Of a stretch of DNA of 64,000 nt, positions 1 to 14,100 are shown piece after piece (position 1 is the first letter of the stretch; the number at the start of each line of letters is the position of its first letter). Both the position numbers and the translations under genes were made by a program. The notes beneath the pieces are model-generated. The model was not told the origin of the DNA, ran no database searches, and worked only from the letters and a program-made list of their open reading frames with translations. The stretch lies in the NCBI RefSeq assembly GCF_015832195.1, contig NC_052017.1, positions 89,926,429 to 89,990,428 on the forward strand. The letters are read 5' to 3'. The DNA is from Motacilla alba alba. Taxonomy: Eukaryota; Chordata; Aves; Passeriformes; Motacillidae.

Positions 1-3000
1 TGTCTGGTCAATAAGAGAATTAAACCTAAAGATCAAGAATCAGAATGAACACAAATGTCAGACCTCAACTCAAGAGGTGTCAACAGAGAATAAACCAAAA
101 CTAAGATGCCACAGTGTTACTGAGATGGCAAAAGAAATGTCTACAGTCTCATCCTTACAGCTATCATCCCATGGTTCTTCAAAATGAAAAAGTTAAAATC
201 TTTCCAGTAAAGCAAACAAAATGGGCGGAAGAAATATGCTATTTGGTGCAAATCTCCTGCAAAAGAACAGTATCTAATCAAGTTACTGATGCCTATTCAC
301 TCATTTAGTTTCCCTTCTCTCCAGCAGATTTTAGCAGAAAGCTTTCTTTTCCATGTATTTTCCAGCCCCACCTCCTCTCTGAGAAGGACTGCATTGCTGA
401 TGGTGTTTCAAGCTTATACTAATGTAAATACAATAGTTGTGGAGCTCTATATCAGGTTTCAGGATGAAGAGGTATGATGTCAGTTCTGGTAGTATAGATT
501 CCATGCCTTTTCAAGACTAGATAATACTTGTGTTTCAAAAAAGTAAAATAATTCATTTTTATTAAAGATAGGCAATTTAATCCAACGCATGTAAACAATA
601 CAAATTAAGTACATGATTTAAATGTCAAGAACATTACACCTGACATTTTGAAGTTGTAACAATAGAAAATACAGTGCACCTTAGGCATAAAAAAATGTTT
701 TAGAGGCCAAGGGGAAGAAGGGAATGGCCATTATTAACAAATGAGACCAAAAATTAACCATAAACAATTCTGCAATTATTCAGAGGTTAACAAACATAAT
801 CACAAATGATAGAGTTTGCATAATTGTTTGTGTGGATACCCCTGAGCAAACATGAGTTTACATGCACTTTGTATCTTGAACACTAGATGGAAGATCCTAA
901 AATGTATCAATTTGCAGATGTTACTTTACAGAATGAGGGAACACTGATGTCTATGAATGCAAATATTACCCATATGTACAGACAGAGGTAATATTTTAAT
1001 GCAGATGCAGTGAAGGCCCTTTTGTGAACTTAATGTTAAATTAACTTGAACTCAATCTTAAAAATACATCTACTTAAATATTTTAATGTAGAACTGATTT
1101 TGAATCCATATATGTACATTCTTATGCATTGTTTGCCTGGTTAACACCTGCAGCTTTTATTTGCAGAAGCACACAATTGTTAATGTCTGCATTATTACAG
1201 AGGTGTAGATTCAGAACCCTGAATTTTAAGATAGAACTACAGAGCAACTACATTTTCTCTTTTCATTCAGTGTAATTACTAAACAAGCTTATTTTCAAAA
1301 CTTCATCTGGTATTCATTAAAAAGAGACTGAAAGTCTAAACAAAAGATGATCAGACACCTTCTTTTAACAGGAAAACCGTAATTCTTTCCGGTATCCATT
1401 TATCTATAGATAGTTATATAGAGAAAAGTGTAAGACCACGCCCAGTTAATTCTGCATTGTTACACATGATGAAGTCTGAAATATTTCAGAGAGAATAAGC
1501 ATTTCCCATTTATAGACACATTTTAATATCATACACATGGCATGACTCACCTTGTACATTTGTAACAGAAATGTTAAAGATAATTAACAGACGGGTTAAA
1601 GAAGTCTTGATATTTCCAAATCTCCTATAGAACTCTGAACTGTCAAGATATGTACATGGACAAAAAGCATGACAAAAGCTTAATGACTTTTGGAAGCCAT
1701 TATTTATCATTAAAATAATAGTATCTGACATAACCACTGTATGTTTTTAAAATATATATGAAACTTGAAGCAATTGTGATATAAAGGTAATATTCCTCAG
1801 AGTATGAGATTTCATTTACCTCAGTCCATTGCAAAAATATTTGTCTAACACCTAAAAAGTGAGCCAGTGGAAAATGTAGAAATATGCTAAAATGTATTTT
1901 CATATATTTCTCCCCAAACTTCAAAGTGACTGCAAAACTTCCAAACTTTGTTTGGAACTGACAATTCAGTCTTTGAACACTCTATAACCACAGACTGGTT
2001 ATATGACAGTATATTATGCCATGATGTACTTGGATGATAGTATACATAATATTATTATTATAAATTTATATAACTATACAAAATATAAATAATATTACAT
2101 AATAAAATTAAATATAAGCTTTCTACCAAGAACTCTTCTTTTAGTGTCTTTTCCCCTTCAGGAAGCTTTTACATAGAAACCTGTCCTTTACGCAAAAATT
2201 GCAGTGGCTAGTTCCAATAACTTAGACAGCTAAATAAATATTTACAATATCAGAACCTACAGTAAAAACTCATTTGCATGGAACTAAGTGGCCTCATATG
2301 GATTATCAATTTTTGCAATTAGTGTGTAAATAAACAAACAGGATTTAAAAAGTCAAGGATACTACACCACAGAGGGTACTTTGTTCCTTTATTTTGACAA
2401 GCACAGCTTTGTTTAAATTGTGAAGAATAATACTACCAATCAATTTATTGTAAGTTTAAGTATTATGGGATGTTTGATGAAAAGAACATTCTTTAAAAAT
2501 ACATCAGCCAGGATAGAACAAGGAGATAAGTTCAAAAGGAAATTTGATATCTGTCTTTTCAAGTGAGTTTGAATCTTTTTCCTTCCATTTCATTGAAAAA
2601 TTTCATTATATGTTTTCATTTCAATAAACCACAAAGTTTTTTTCCAGTTATCAATTGCTGAGGCAAAATTTTTAGGGTTTTTTTTTTTTTTATTTCACAC
2701 TTCCACATGCTTTTTCCTTACTTTACTCTTTTTCTGGTGTTGTCAAGGGTATTAACTTAGTTGTACAATGTCTGGCAAAGCAGATTCTCCATGCTTTGGC
2801 TCACTTACCTACAAAAACTGTGTAACATGCTGGTTGTGCAGAATTAGTATGATGTTTAATCAATCTTCGTAGGAGCACTCAGCCTGAGAATCCTAGTAGC
2901 ACATATGTACAAAGTACCAACACATTTGATTCCTATGTTTGAAGCATCAACAGAGTTGTAAGAAAAGGAGTGGAGTTCCACTTTTTAAATGTTGAAATTA

Positions 3001-6000
3001 TTAATGAATCATGCTTTCCACATTTCAGAGACAGAGCATTTCTTCAGGTCAGAGCTGCCATTTTGCTAATGCAGCACTGAGTATTCTGGAAGTGTATTAA
3101 GGTAAAAATGCAGCTCTATAGTAGTGCTCCTGAGAGAGAAAGATTGTCAGAGTTTTTACAGCATGTTCTGTTATATTTTTCTCCAGTGTGTAAAAAATGC
3201 TAATGCTGAGGAACAGGACTGGCTATATGTCATCAAATGGTCTTTTTAACTGTCTTTAAACCCTGTTCTGAACTGTTTCCTATGACCAATATTGTTACAG
3301 CAAACACAGCAGCTGCCTCAATAAATATTAAAGATTATTTATTGCCATTATTTCACAGAAGTTCCCAAAATACATCAAATGCTAGAGAAACTTTACAGCA
3401 AGATGTCCCCATCCTCAACTCCCCCTATACAAACCCCTCTCCACATGATGGGAAAAAGTGTTTAGAGATGTTCCTAGTTCATCACCTCTGAAAGTTAAGG
3501 GACAATTAATCAGGCTACACTCTTGCAGCTGGAGGTCACAACTGGAAGGTTTGTAAAACTTTACTGCTTTATAGATGAGTCAGCAGTTGTAGTGCAGATG
3601 CTTAATAAGTAAAACAATATTTTTCTCCCCATTAATGTTGTTTCTACTTGTTAAAATGCATCTCTTTAAATAGATTTGTTAGTTAGTAATATTTTAAACT
3701 AATGTGTTCTGTTGATCATTAAGGAACAGACTGGAAACTGAAGTAGTTGTGCCTAATTGAGTAACTATTACTACCCCAGTAATGGGATGTGTGAAGCATT
3801 TTATCGGCTTTCTTTGCAGATTGTTAATTTAAATGGATGGCATAGCAATAAACCAGTTCAAGTTAATCAGCTGAACAAAACTGTAGAAAGACAATGTAAG
3901 GATCATTTTAGTGCTAACCCAGAAAACTACAGCTGTTGTAAAATATGATAATTAATAATTAATAGAGTTGATGAGAAACTAATTTCTGAAAAATGGAACA
4001 TCACTCTAAAGCTACTCATGGGTAAAAGTCCCTGAATTTTTTCAGCATAACAGCCCAAAAGTCTCATATTCTAATGAGAAAACTGAACTATAGCAAAGAA
4101 AGATAGTATTTTTCAGCCTCCATAACTGCAGTGAAAGCAACTGAAAAGGCTATGTACAAACAAATAGCCCCAAAGGGTTAAACTTTGAATTGTAAACACA
4201 GAAAGGTACTTTATGTGCTTTCAGAATTCATTAGAAATTTTACTTCCACCTCCTCAAAGTTTCAGTTTCTCATGGACCCTTAACAAAACAATGTGCTTTC
4301 AAATTACCTGTATTAAATAGTGGCTTTTGCACATGCTTTCTCAAATGTGAACAGGTTTGTTTTTTTCTTTTTTTTCCAGCAGTAAGAAATAAATAGTACA
4401 TATATTAAAGGACCAGGACCCTGGCCCTGCTGTAATTATTAAAACTCACCTACAGTGTGACACCAGTTCTATCAAGGTTTTAAAAATTCTCAATGTCCTA
4501 CTTCTGTTTGGAACTGCAAGGGCAGGGAGGGAAAACTCTTGTCTCAGTATTAACATCTGAGTAAACAGATCATCCTCTAAACATTTAGTATTGGATGCTC
4601 ATTGCGATACTTTTTTTGGGAATATTTACCTATGTATCCATCAGAAACTATAATTGAAAGGACTACTGGAGATGTTCCCAACCAGCGGTTCTACATCAGA
4701 GTATATGAATAACAAATGGAAAAATATGTATTTTTAACAGGCAACTATTTCAGGCTGCAAAATTCTTCTTGAGGTTTACTCACCTTGTGGCCACCACAGC
4801 AATGTCTTTTCCATAACAACTGTTCAACAAGTCAATAGAAAAATACTGACAGAAATTTGGTCCCAAATTTTTTGCCTCACATTTGTTCAGTTTTCAATTG
4901 AAAATCACTTTAAAGTTGGTGTATTGTAATCTGATTACTCAAACTTGTAGGGTACAAAGGATTACAATCTGTAAACATGGTTTCTAGGGTAACATACAGG
5001 GATCTCAAGGGGGGGCACATCAAAACACAAATACACTGAAATCACTAGGACCAAACAACAGTAACAGGCAGCTGAATCTCAGCCAAGTTTAATACTGGTC
5101 TGGATTTTAGGCTAAATAAAATCACTGTATTCTAAAAAGCTTTTGCCCTGGTTCTGTGGATGTGTATGGGAGTTCCTATGCAGAGCCACTCTCTTCAAAT
5201 CATGTACAAACCTTGGACTGATAGCTAACACTGCCACAGAATGAAATTTGCAATACTTGGGATAATTTTAACCAAACAGGCCATGACTCACATATAAGCA
5301 GTTTTGATGTATCATAAATCTATACTAGAGAAGAAGAAAAATCTTCAATGAAGTTATGGACACAACAAATATCCTCCCTCTTCAGAATCTGCAGGTAACA
5401 TCTTAAGAGCAGGGATTGTAGTATGATATGGTTTATAAAATTCTTCTTAGAGGAATAGAAAAAAAGAGGAAAGCTGGCTTATTTTTGTTATATTATATTT
5501 GCATCATATTTTTGCATAAATTTGCAAAGTGGAAAAAGCAGCACCTATGTTAAGGTACAGACATGAAAAGTATTTGTATACAGGTTTTTAAAGAGTGACA
5601 TATCACAGACATTTGCAGAAATACCCACTGAACCACTTAACCCAACAGAATGAGGACTTCAAGACTTAAAATCCCTTGTCCTGAGCCTTCTCAAGGCCAG
5701 CGAAATGTTTTAAAGAAGCTTTGAGGTGAGGAGAAAGAGAAGAGCAAATAAGCCAAATGTTGCACTTATCTGTGTTGTCAGCCTCCTTTGAACCAGCAGG
5801 CAGAACAGCTATGAACCAGCACAAACTCAGAATGCCACAGAGATGCAGATGTCTGTAAAATGTGTTCTTCTTAAACATCTGTCTGGGCAAACAGATCAGG
5901 AAGGCTTCTCATCTCACCAGCCTTTTCAGTCTGACACTGAAAAGATGTCATTTCCATGAAAATGACAGTCCTTGCTCAGAAATGTATCCAAAGTCTCTGT

Positions 6001-6354
6001 AAGCCCAGAGAGGTCCAGACTCTTTACAAGCATATTTCTATCACAGAACTATACTATGTTTTGATGTAATTTGATATATTTATTTGCTGACATACTGGAA
6101 ATGTATAAAATATTAGTCCTCTTTCCCAGCTGTAAACTACTTACAATTGGGAGCACTTTTTAATTATTATCGGTAAGAAAGGCAAAAGCTAGGTGAATCG
6201 TTACTACATACAGCAGGCATGCTTCTTCCTTGAGCTGGAAGCTGCAGCTTCCAGAAGCTGCCACTTCTTCCAGTGTCAGCTATTTTTTTGTTCAGGGATC
6301 ACTCAAATTTCTTCATTAAAGACTTCAGTTTTTAGAATTATTGTCCTCAACCTC

Positions 6355-6414
6355 TCAAAAAAAAAACAACAAAAAAACCCCAACCAAACAAACAAAAAAA
6401 CCAAAAAACAAACA
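6355..6414. repeat. A/C-rich low-complexity tract
   Basis: Sixty bases of poly-A with ACC and AAAC units (aaccaaacaaacaaaaaaac). The composition and style match the tracts at 7551 and 53973. Confidence 0.9.
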
Positions 6415-7550
6415 TGGTGGTTTTACTCCCATCACGGAGAAAGAAGAAAAAAGAGTCTGTTCCTTCCTTTACTGGCAAAGAGAACTCTGGATAATGTGGT
6501 TCTTTCAACTTTAACAGCACTCTTAGATAACATGCCTTTCAATTTATAATGTTGACATTCTTGTAGAATTCTCCACAACTGTATCAAAAATCATCCTGTC
6601 TTTAGATATGAAATAAAAATCTCTCATTTACCTGCTTACAGTGTGGCATGAGATCAATCTGGGTAGTCATGTTCATGAGGACACAGGTATCTTAGCAATG
6701 AACAAAGTTTGCAGAGCAAAAGCTCTTGCTTTTTAAGAAGCAATCTATAGCAGTCAACAGCTGAATAGCCAGAGAAGATCATAGTGAATCTTGCCTAATG
6801 CTACATGTATGGGTGACTCCAAATAAAAGAAAAGCATAAAGTTTAAAACTTACTTTTAAGTTTAAAATTACTCTTATCCTGTGTTCATGTCCCTTTTCTG
6901 CTACTGCAGAAGTTGCAGAGTGAAAATAAGAATGCAATGTTTTGAACCCTTAGATCTCATTCAAGCCTGTACAGAAATGTAGCTATTTTTGATGTTGAAT
7001 ATTTTCTGGCATCAGTGCTTGCTTGCAGCTAACTACCAAATGCTGCCAGAATTTCTCCCTCTCTCCCCCATGCAGTATTTGACAACACAAAATGCTGCTC
7101 ATCCAGACATGAAAACCATATATGGATGCAGCCTTCAAACAAGTGCTGAGCACTCCAAATCTTCTTTCAGATCCAGCTGCTATATACATCTGTCTGTAAG
7201 TACCAGCTAAAGCTTATTTATGCTTTGTCAGCAAGCAGACTTTCTGTTCCAGGCTTCCTCAATACCCATATTATTAGTCCACTGAATGCTGAATTATCAG
7301 AGGATAAGCAGGATGCAAAACTGCTCTGGTTGCTTACTGAAGGGAAGAGGTGGAGGAATAGCAGAAAATCAGAACATTCAACAACTGCACACGTAGGTAG
7401 ATTCTCCTCTGAAAATCGAAACCAAAGCAGGGAGGAAGAAATCATTCCTTCACTAGGAATCTTCTTTTCAGTTCCCCTAAAGGGAGCACGGTTTACCTCT
7501 TCATTAACATCAGTCATTTCCAAAAGTCAAATACAATTCTCATCAAAGGC

Positions 7551-7601
7551 CAAACCACAACCACACAAAAAAAACCCCAAACAAACACAAACCAAAACAC
7601 C
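7551..7601. repeat. A/C-rich low-complexity tract
   Basis: About 50 bases of A and C (ccacacaaaaaaaaccccaa, acaaacacaaaccaaaacac), similar in composition and orientation to the tract at 6355. Confidence 0.88.
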
Positions 7602-8970
7602 CTGGCAGAAATTATTTAGACAAGAAGCCATAAATTTCAGAAATTTAGCACCAGTTTGGACTTTTGCAGCAAGAGCTCATTGACGCTTCTTCCTTGTTAT
7701 CTCGGGCTCAATATGGCTGCTGTGCTCCCTCTACCTCAAGAATGCACTAGAAATGGTTTCTTGGGATTAGTACCTTATCCTTCCTGCCTCAGAAAATCCC
7801 TGCCACGTTATCTCTCACTGTCTGTTGAGAAACCGGCTTCTCTGTTGAGTACTCAGTGCCCTGCAACATTTAGGAGTCACTGCAATCTCTAAATAACTAA
7901 TTCTTGAGACTTTTGAGAGATTGGTAGAGTAGCAGAAGAGAAACAGTACCTAAAGAGAAGGAAAGGGAAGATAGGGAGAGCTAAAAAACAGCCTTATTTC
8001 AAGACTCTAGGACTACCTATTTAGCAATCAGCATTTAAACATTTGGAAGACAAAGAATTTGTCAACATATCAAGAACCTATAGCATAGCTCAAGCTAGTT
8101 ATCTTCATTAACAGCATAACTGTCTTAATAGAAAGAAGCAGAAGATGTGATACAGTCTTTTTTTTTTTTGTTAATTTCATATTTTCCTTTGTGACAGTCA
8201 TGTCAGAGGACTAGCAAAGGCAGTGGAGATTCATTTAAATTAAGAGTGAGCACTTGATAGAAAATGTGCCTATTAGTAATATAAAAGTTAGATTGGGAAT
8301 ACATTTCAATTGGAATAGAGTATGAATTTGTCTTTGGTCAAACTCTTTTCAACACAATAATTTAAAACTTGAATGTCAGAGAAAACCAAATTACCAGTTT
8401 GCAGATGTCACTGGTCTGAAGGCCTCACACCAGAGACTGAAGTGATATGAAAATGATCCTAGTATGTCAGGAAGACATTCCATAGGCAAATGCAAAGAAC
8501 TATGGCCTGAAGAAGCTAAGTGTATAATAGGATATAAATAACTGAATAGCTAGAGCATAGAGGACCATAAACTGACAGACTCAATCTGGTGATGTTACTG
8601 TTGCAAAAGGAACATCTTTTTTAGCATAATACTGGTAGGACTGTCATATAGATGACCAAAGTGATAAAGATCATGCTACTCCATGTTCAGTCATCTTGAC
8701 TGGAACACAGCAGCCACTTCCCAGCTTCCCAGAATCATACTTCAAAAAAGTAGAGAAATAAGATAAATCCTCAGGAGAAGAATGGTGGTAGGTTTAGGAA
8801 ACATGGCCTGTAGAGACAGGTGGAAGGAATTATTGTTCAGCCTTGGAAAAAAAAGTACTGAGGAGAACCTCTAACACCATTTTAAGATTTGCAGCAAAAC
8901 ATAACCTTATCAATACTCTCTCATATTCAGAGAGAGGGAGACAAAATGCAATCAGCTTCAATGGTATTGT

Positions 8971-9068
8971 GGAATCACAGAGTGGCTCAAGTTGGAAGTG
9001 ACCTCAAATATATCTTGTTCCAATCCCCCCATCACAGGCAGGGATGTCACCCTCTAGACCACACACTG
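8971..9068 (-). mobile_element. CR1 3'-end fragment
   Basis: The sequence ggaatcacagagtggctcaa, gttggaagtgacctcaaata and ttccaatccccccatcacag is the complement of the CR1 tail (aatcacagaa..gttggaagggacct..). It is about 100 bp, 5'-truncated, in minus orientation. Confidence 0.9.
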
Positions 9069-11054
9069 AGTTTAAAAGCAGCATTCAAGCAATATAGAAA
9101 AAAACCCAGCAAGACTTCTCACAGCTCCTTCTCAGTCTTCCTTGGCAGCAGATAGGCCTAAGGCCACACTGCTGCACTGACCTTAAACCCAGGCTGCTAA
9201 AACCACAGCGTGGAATAGATGCACTTGGAACCTGAAAAATACACAGAAAGTGACATGGAAACCAGTGCAGCATTCATTTACCTTTCTTCAGTAGGTAACT
9301 CCTAATGTTTTTGTGGTTTTAAGAAATATTATCCACAAATTAGTACTCTGGCATAAATTAACATTTTTAGCTGCTGCTTCAGGACTCCTAGTACAGTACT
9401 AGGGTGAAACAACTGAATCAGCATAGTAGTATAAAACCTTGACATATTCATGGATAATACTAATACACTAAAAGTCTTGTCTCTTTGGAATGAATACTTA
9501 TAGGTAGAATATATATATATATATATACACAAGTAGAAAATTATAGCAGATTAATATAAATGTTCTGATTGATGACAGCCAACATTGCAATGTTTTTAAA
9601 TGTTAATATTGATAAACAAGTCAATAGCAAATGCATTCTTGTAGCTGTAGTACCATTATTAAAATCAAGAGAGGTTTGCAAGTATTTTTATTGATAGAAT
9701 AAATGAAATTCCTTGAGAGTATACCATCTGTTGAATAAAAATCACAATGTAAAGGTAATTAAAATTGTATTACTAATTAGTAGCAATACACCAAATATGT
9801 CCTTTTAGAAAAACTTCAGTATTCAAAGCTACACCACTGCAGGAGGGGCACACCTGGCTTCCATCCGGGGATCAACTACATCCCTTTATAGTAGATATTT
9901 CACCTGACCTTCTAATCTAAAGCTTGTGCTTGCTACTTTACAGTCAGCTTTTCTTCAAGTCAACTTGTCAAACACATGGATCATGTTTTCCAAATGCCAG
10001 CAATAATCTGAAGTACAATCACCCAGAATACGTTATCTTCACGAAAGCAATAGGTGGGGTCATTCTCTTGTGTTAAGAAAACAGAAATAAGTGTTCAACA
10101 TGACAAGCCTCAGATCTCAGACTCGGCTAGCCATGCAAATCTTCACTTATCAGGACCCACATTTCCCTGTCAGCTTGGGTTCCTCTCTCCTTCTGACCTA
10201 AAAACCTATCTGCTAGCCTGAGGTGCCACACAGGGCCTGAGCTTCCACACAAAACAACTGTAAAAAAAAAAAAAAAAAGAGCTGTTCCCTAGGCCTGCCA
10301 TGCCCCTACAGGAATCTCAGTAAGAGTCAGAGATGGCTGATGAAAGACTGGTGAGAAAAACAAATGGCAACTCCAGTACCAATTACTGGCTTAACTACAT
10401 GCAAGTTCCAATGCTGCCGAAATCAGTTAAGATGGCATCACCTTTTGATCTTTATAACAAATGTGAGAAGTTCTCCCCTGTTTAATTCAAGTGTTGCAAA
10501 TTTAATGTGTTATCTGTTGGATAAGACTGTGATTTTCAGAGCTAATCTAGGTCGATGATGGAGATGATTATCTGTCCAGCATTAATCTTTACATGAACTG
10601 GCACATGCTTGAGGAACTGTGCTGCCAGGGTAACTGCTACCAAATCATTCAATGCATACAATATATGCATCTGAATCCTTTTAATAGTCTATTCTAGAGT
10701 GTATAATTTGAAGGATTAAGTCAGTTTAATTGATGCTTAAAATAATAGAATTTTCCAAATTATATGGACTTGGGATGTCTCAAAAATGAAACCTAGAGTT
10801 TGCTGATAAACCAAACAGATTATGAGGTGTTGTGTTGATCAATCACATTAGGATTCCTCCAACTCTCTTTTTACCAGAGCCCAGAGCAGTTTTTGATACC
10901 TTGGCAGATTTCTACAAAAAGGCCTCTGCATTACTAACTAAGAACAGTAAGTGACTGAAATAAGGGCTCAAAGTTGTGAGATCACAGTTTGTCAGGTAAC
11001 AATATCTGGAGACAAAACTCTGCCTGTCTTTGTCTGTGGAGCTGTGAGCTGACC
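9069..11054. other. Intergenic, no gene recognised
   Basis: Holds an AT microsatellite, a 17-nt poly-A run at 10262-10278, and otherwise unremarkable AT-rich sequence. Confidence 0.7.
9509..9527. repeat. (AT)n microsatellite
   Basis: About nine uninterrupted AT units followed by a short ACAC. The flank taggtagaat resembles the flank of the AT repeat at 48733 (taggtagtaagaat). Confidence 0.95.
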
Positions 11055-11139
11055 AAATCACAGAATCAGCTGAGTTGGAAGGGATCCACAAGGATCATCA
11101 AGTCCAACTCCTGTCCCTACACAGGACCAGTCCCAAGGA
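11055..11139 (-). mobile_element. CR1 3'-end fragment
   Basis: The reversed CR1 tail: aatcacagaatcagctgagt, tggaagggatccacaaggat, catcaagtccaactcctgtc, then cctacacaggaccagtccca. It is a short, moderately conserved truncated copy in minus orientation. Confidence 0.93.
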
Positions 11140-14100
11140 AGGACAAATGAGAAATTTTTCCTTTGGATTTGAAATAGGGTAACATTTGATGTATTATATA
11201 ATTCTCATACTTTTCTCAATCTAACACTTTCTAAATCATGTCCCCTCCACCCCTCAAAAAAGGTGTTGAAGTTTTTCTGGTTTCAGTTATTCCTTCTACA
11301 TCCTGGACTCCAGTTCTTCCTCTCTTATTTTCATAAAAACTTACTGAAGTGTTTTCTCTCGTTCTCTTTGTTTAAAAGAGACATGCAAGATACTTTTACT
11401 TCATGAAAGTTACAAGCAGGTAAGAAGTTAACAATTAATAGTATGTTTTTCATACTAGTAGTGCCAATTATATGCTGTTTAAGCTTATCATCTAATTGCA
11501 TGGTAGTGCTGGCTTCAGAGATGGCATGACATTAAGTCAGACTTGTGCTGCATTTCCCAGCAGTGGAATATTCAATTATTTGTTCTGACTCATGTAATTC
11601 CCTGTATTCCAAGCTTGTTAATGTCATTACAGGGCTGAAATAAAGTGATTACTCTAAATGAGTATTTATCCAATAGGCAATGCAATTCCTGCCTCCTCTG
11701 GCTGACAACAGATGATTGCAAGTGTTCTCTTCTACTCCCTCACCTGCACTTCCCCCTCCTTCCCCTGTCAAGGAGGAAACCATAACATTGTGGTGCTCTG
11801 TGAAATACTGTCAGATGGCGTAAAATATATATAATAAAATAAAAAGAAGCGCAACCTTCCCCAGCAGAGTTAAAGCTAATGACCACTGCTTCCACTCCCA
11901 GTCAGTGATGACAGGTTGAACTAACTGATAATGGCATGCCTGCTGTTGAGCTGGCCACTTATGTTATTTCTCTTGACATGGTTCTGGGGAAGGCCTAATT
12001 TTTTTGACATTTGACCATGCAAATTTGAGTCCTGATACATTATTCTGCATTTACATCCTCCCAGTGTTGCTGTTTAAAATGTGCTACAAGCTCCTTGAGC
12101 TCAGCTAATAAAGGCCACAGAATGAAAGAAAGTTAAATATGAATGTAAAAGGAGACCTAAATGAAGGGCTAGCTTGTACATCTCAGAGATGACCTTCTGG
12201 AAATGAGCAAGTGGAAAATCCTTTTTAAAGCAAATGGTAAGAAGTGTAACACCAATTTTTTTTTCTTCAAAAATTTTTTAAAGATTCTAAAATATTCACA
12301 AAAAGGAAAACATTAAGTTTTACATAGACATTTCTTCGGTCAGCAATTCAGCTGAGTGTATTTTAAGACTAGGTTCCATTAATGACTCTTAGTAATACAC
12401 CTTTCCCAAAGAGCCAGAAATTCACAGTGCTTCATTAAACATAAGGAAAAAATACAGCCTGCTCTCTCTTTCTTTTTACTTGCTCTTAAATTTTTCACAT
12501 TGTTCAAGTCCAAATGTGTTACCTGTGAGCAAACCCAACTTTTTTCCATCTCTTATAATTAATTTGTATACATTTACTGCTTATGAACAGCAGTAACTTG
12601 ACAGCTCTGAAAAAAAACATCTCCTTTAGCTACAAAGAGGGTGCAGATTGGGCCTGTGGCTCCCCTGCTAAGGCTTTACATTAAACCTGAATGCATCAAA
12701 TGCAGGGAGAGGTCAGCATTGCATGGACCATCTATACTTCTGTAAGTCAGGGAAGTTGTGGTAAAACTTTCAATCCCAGGTCCTTCTCTGTTAACTTCTC
12801 TCTTTCTTATTGATTGTTTACTACAACAAAACTCTCCGTGCATAAGCCAATATAGAAATTTTTCTGGCTTGCATGTTCTGCCTCGCTCTCACATAAAAAC
12901 TCCAGTAATGAGATGGCTGTGAGAAGATTATTCTGCATCCAGACTCCGGTGTCTGCCATGCAGTTAGTACAACAAATATACCAGACTTCCCCTAGTCAAT
13001 CACACTAGAAAACAATGCATTTTATAAAGAGCACAAATGAAGATCTCTAAAGACAAAACAGAAATTTACTCTAAACAAGAAAATTTTAACCACTGTGCAA
13101 TCTGTACCTCCAATCAACTCTAAAGCTACTTGCTGTAGCTTGTTTTTAACTATATTCATTTATACTCTCCTTAGTTTCCCTCCACGTTTATTTCACGTTT
13201 GCCAATGACTAATACTCTGCAACATGAAATATAAGACACAGTCCATGTGATCTCAGTATGTTTCCTCCAGAAAACTTGAAGATGTTAACATTGCACTTTA
13301 TTTTGTGGCAACTACATAATAGTACATCATATTGTTACCAGTTTGGGATATTATGTTACCTTATAAGGAAAGCAAAGTAACACCAAAGGGCTGGGTTTCT
13401 TTTATTTTTATTTATTTTATCTGCTGGTATCATGACTTGGTTTTCAAATTCTTACTTGATACACATTAAATGGGTATCTTAAATCTAACTCAGACTGTCC
13501 AACGGTTGAAAAAGATCTTATCATCAGTCACTAATCACATAAATCTGAAGGCACTTCCACCAGTTTTCAAATAAGTTTCTTTTAAAAGCCCAACACCAGC
13601 AGCAATTTGATCAGTCATCTTGTACTCACACCAAGGTCAAGGAACATGATTTTCTTCCTTACCTACTCTAAACAGATGGTCCCTCCAAAAGGCTCAGTCA
13701 ATTTGCAGATGTACCTGATTGTTAATCCTTAGTATTTCTCTCTCTCACCTGGTCCATAAGGAATAGCTCCAAACTAAGGCAGCCATTTAACCTATCTTTT
13801 CCCAAGATGAATTTAGAGCCATTCACCATCCTCTTATCCTGTCTCTGTGGCTAACATGGACAACAGGGAAATGCTCTCTCTTGCCCTGTGGAAAAGGAAA
13901 GGACTAGCAGGCAACTGCCAAAACCTACATCAAAAAAAGGAATACAGCAGTCCAAACATCTGTCTGCATATGCTCATTTTTACCAGAGAACCCTTGCTTC
14001 TCCTATGATACCTGCTGTGTTTAAAATTCAAGCTACCTGGAATACGCCAGTTTCTCCTTTTCTTAATCTTTGAGGAAACTTAATTAAAAATAAGTGGTGG

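Larger units (their letters stand above)
1..8970. other. Intergenic, no gene recognised
   Basis: AT-rich DNA with only short chance open frames on both strands, plus a poly-T run near 2678-2691 and two A/C tracts. None of the frames shows a known domain, a splice-linked series or a codon pattern that would support an exon. Confidence 0.7.

Noticed and set aside
4981..5040. Telomere-like tagggtaa words
   Set aside because: Single isolated occurrences, no tandem TTAGGG array.
7225..7683. 152-codon plus-strand ORF
   Set aside because: Its C-terminal part runs through an A/C low-complexity tract (Lys/Pro/Gln/Thr-rich), and the rest shows no domain.
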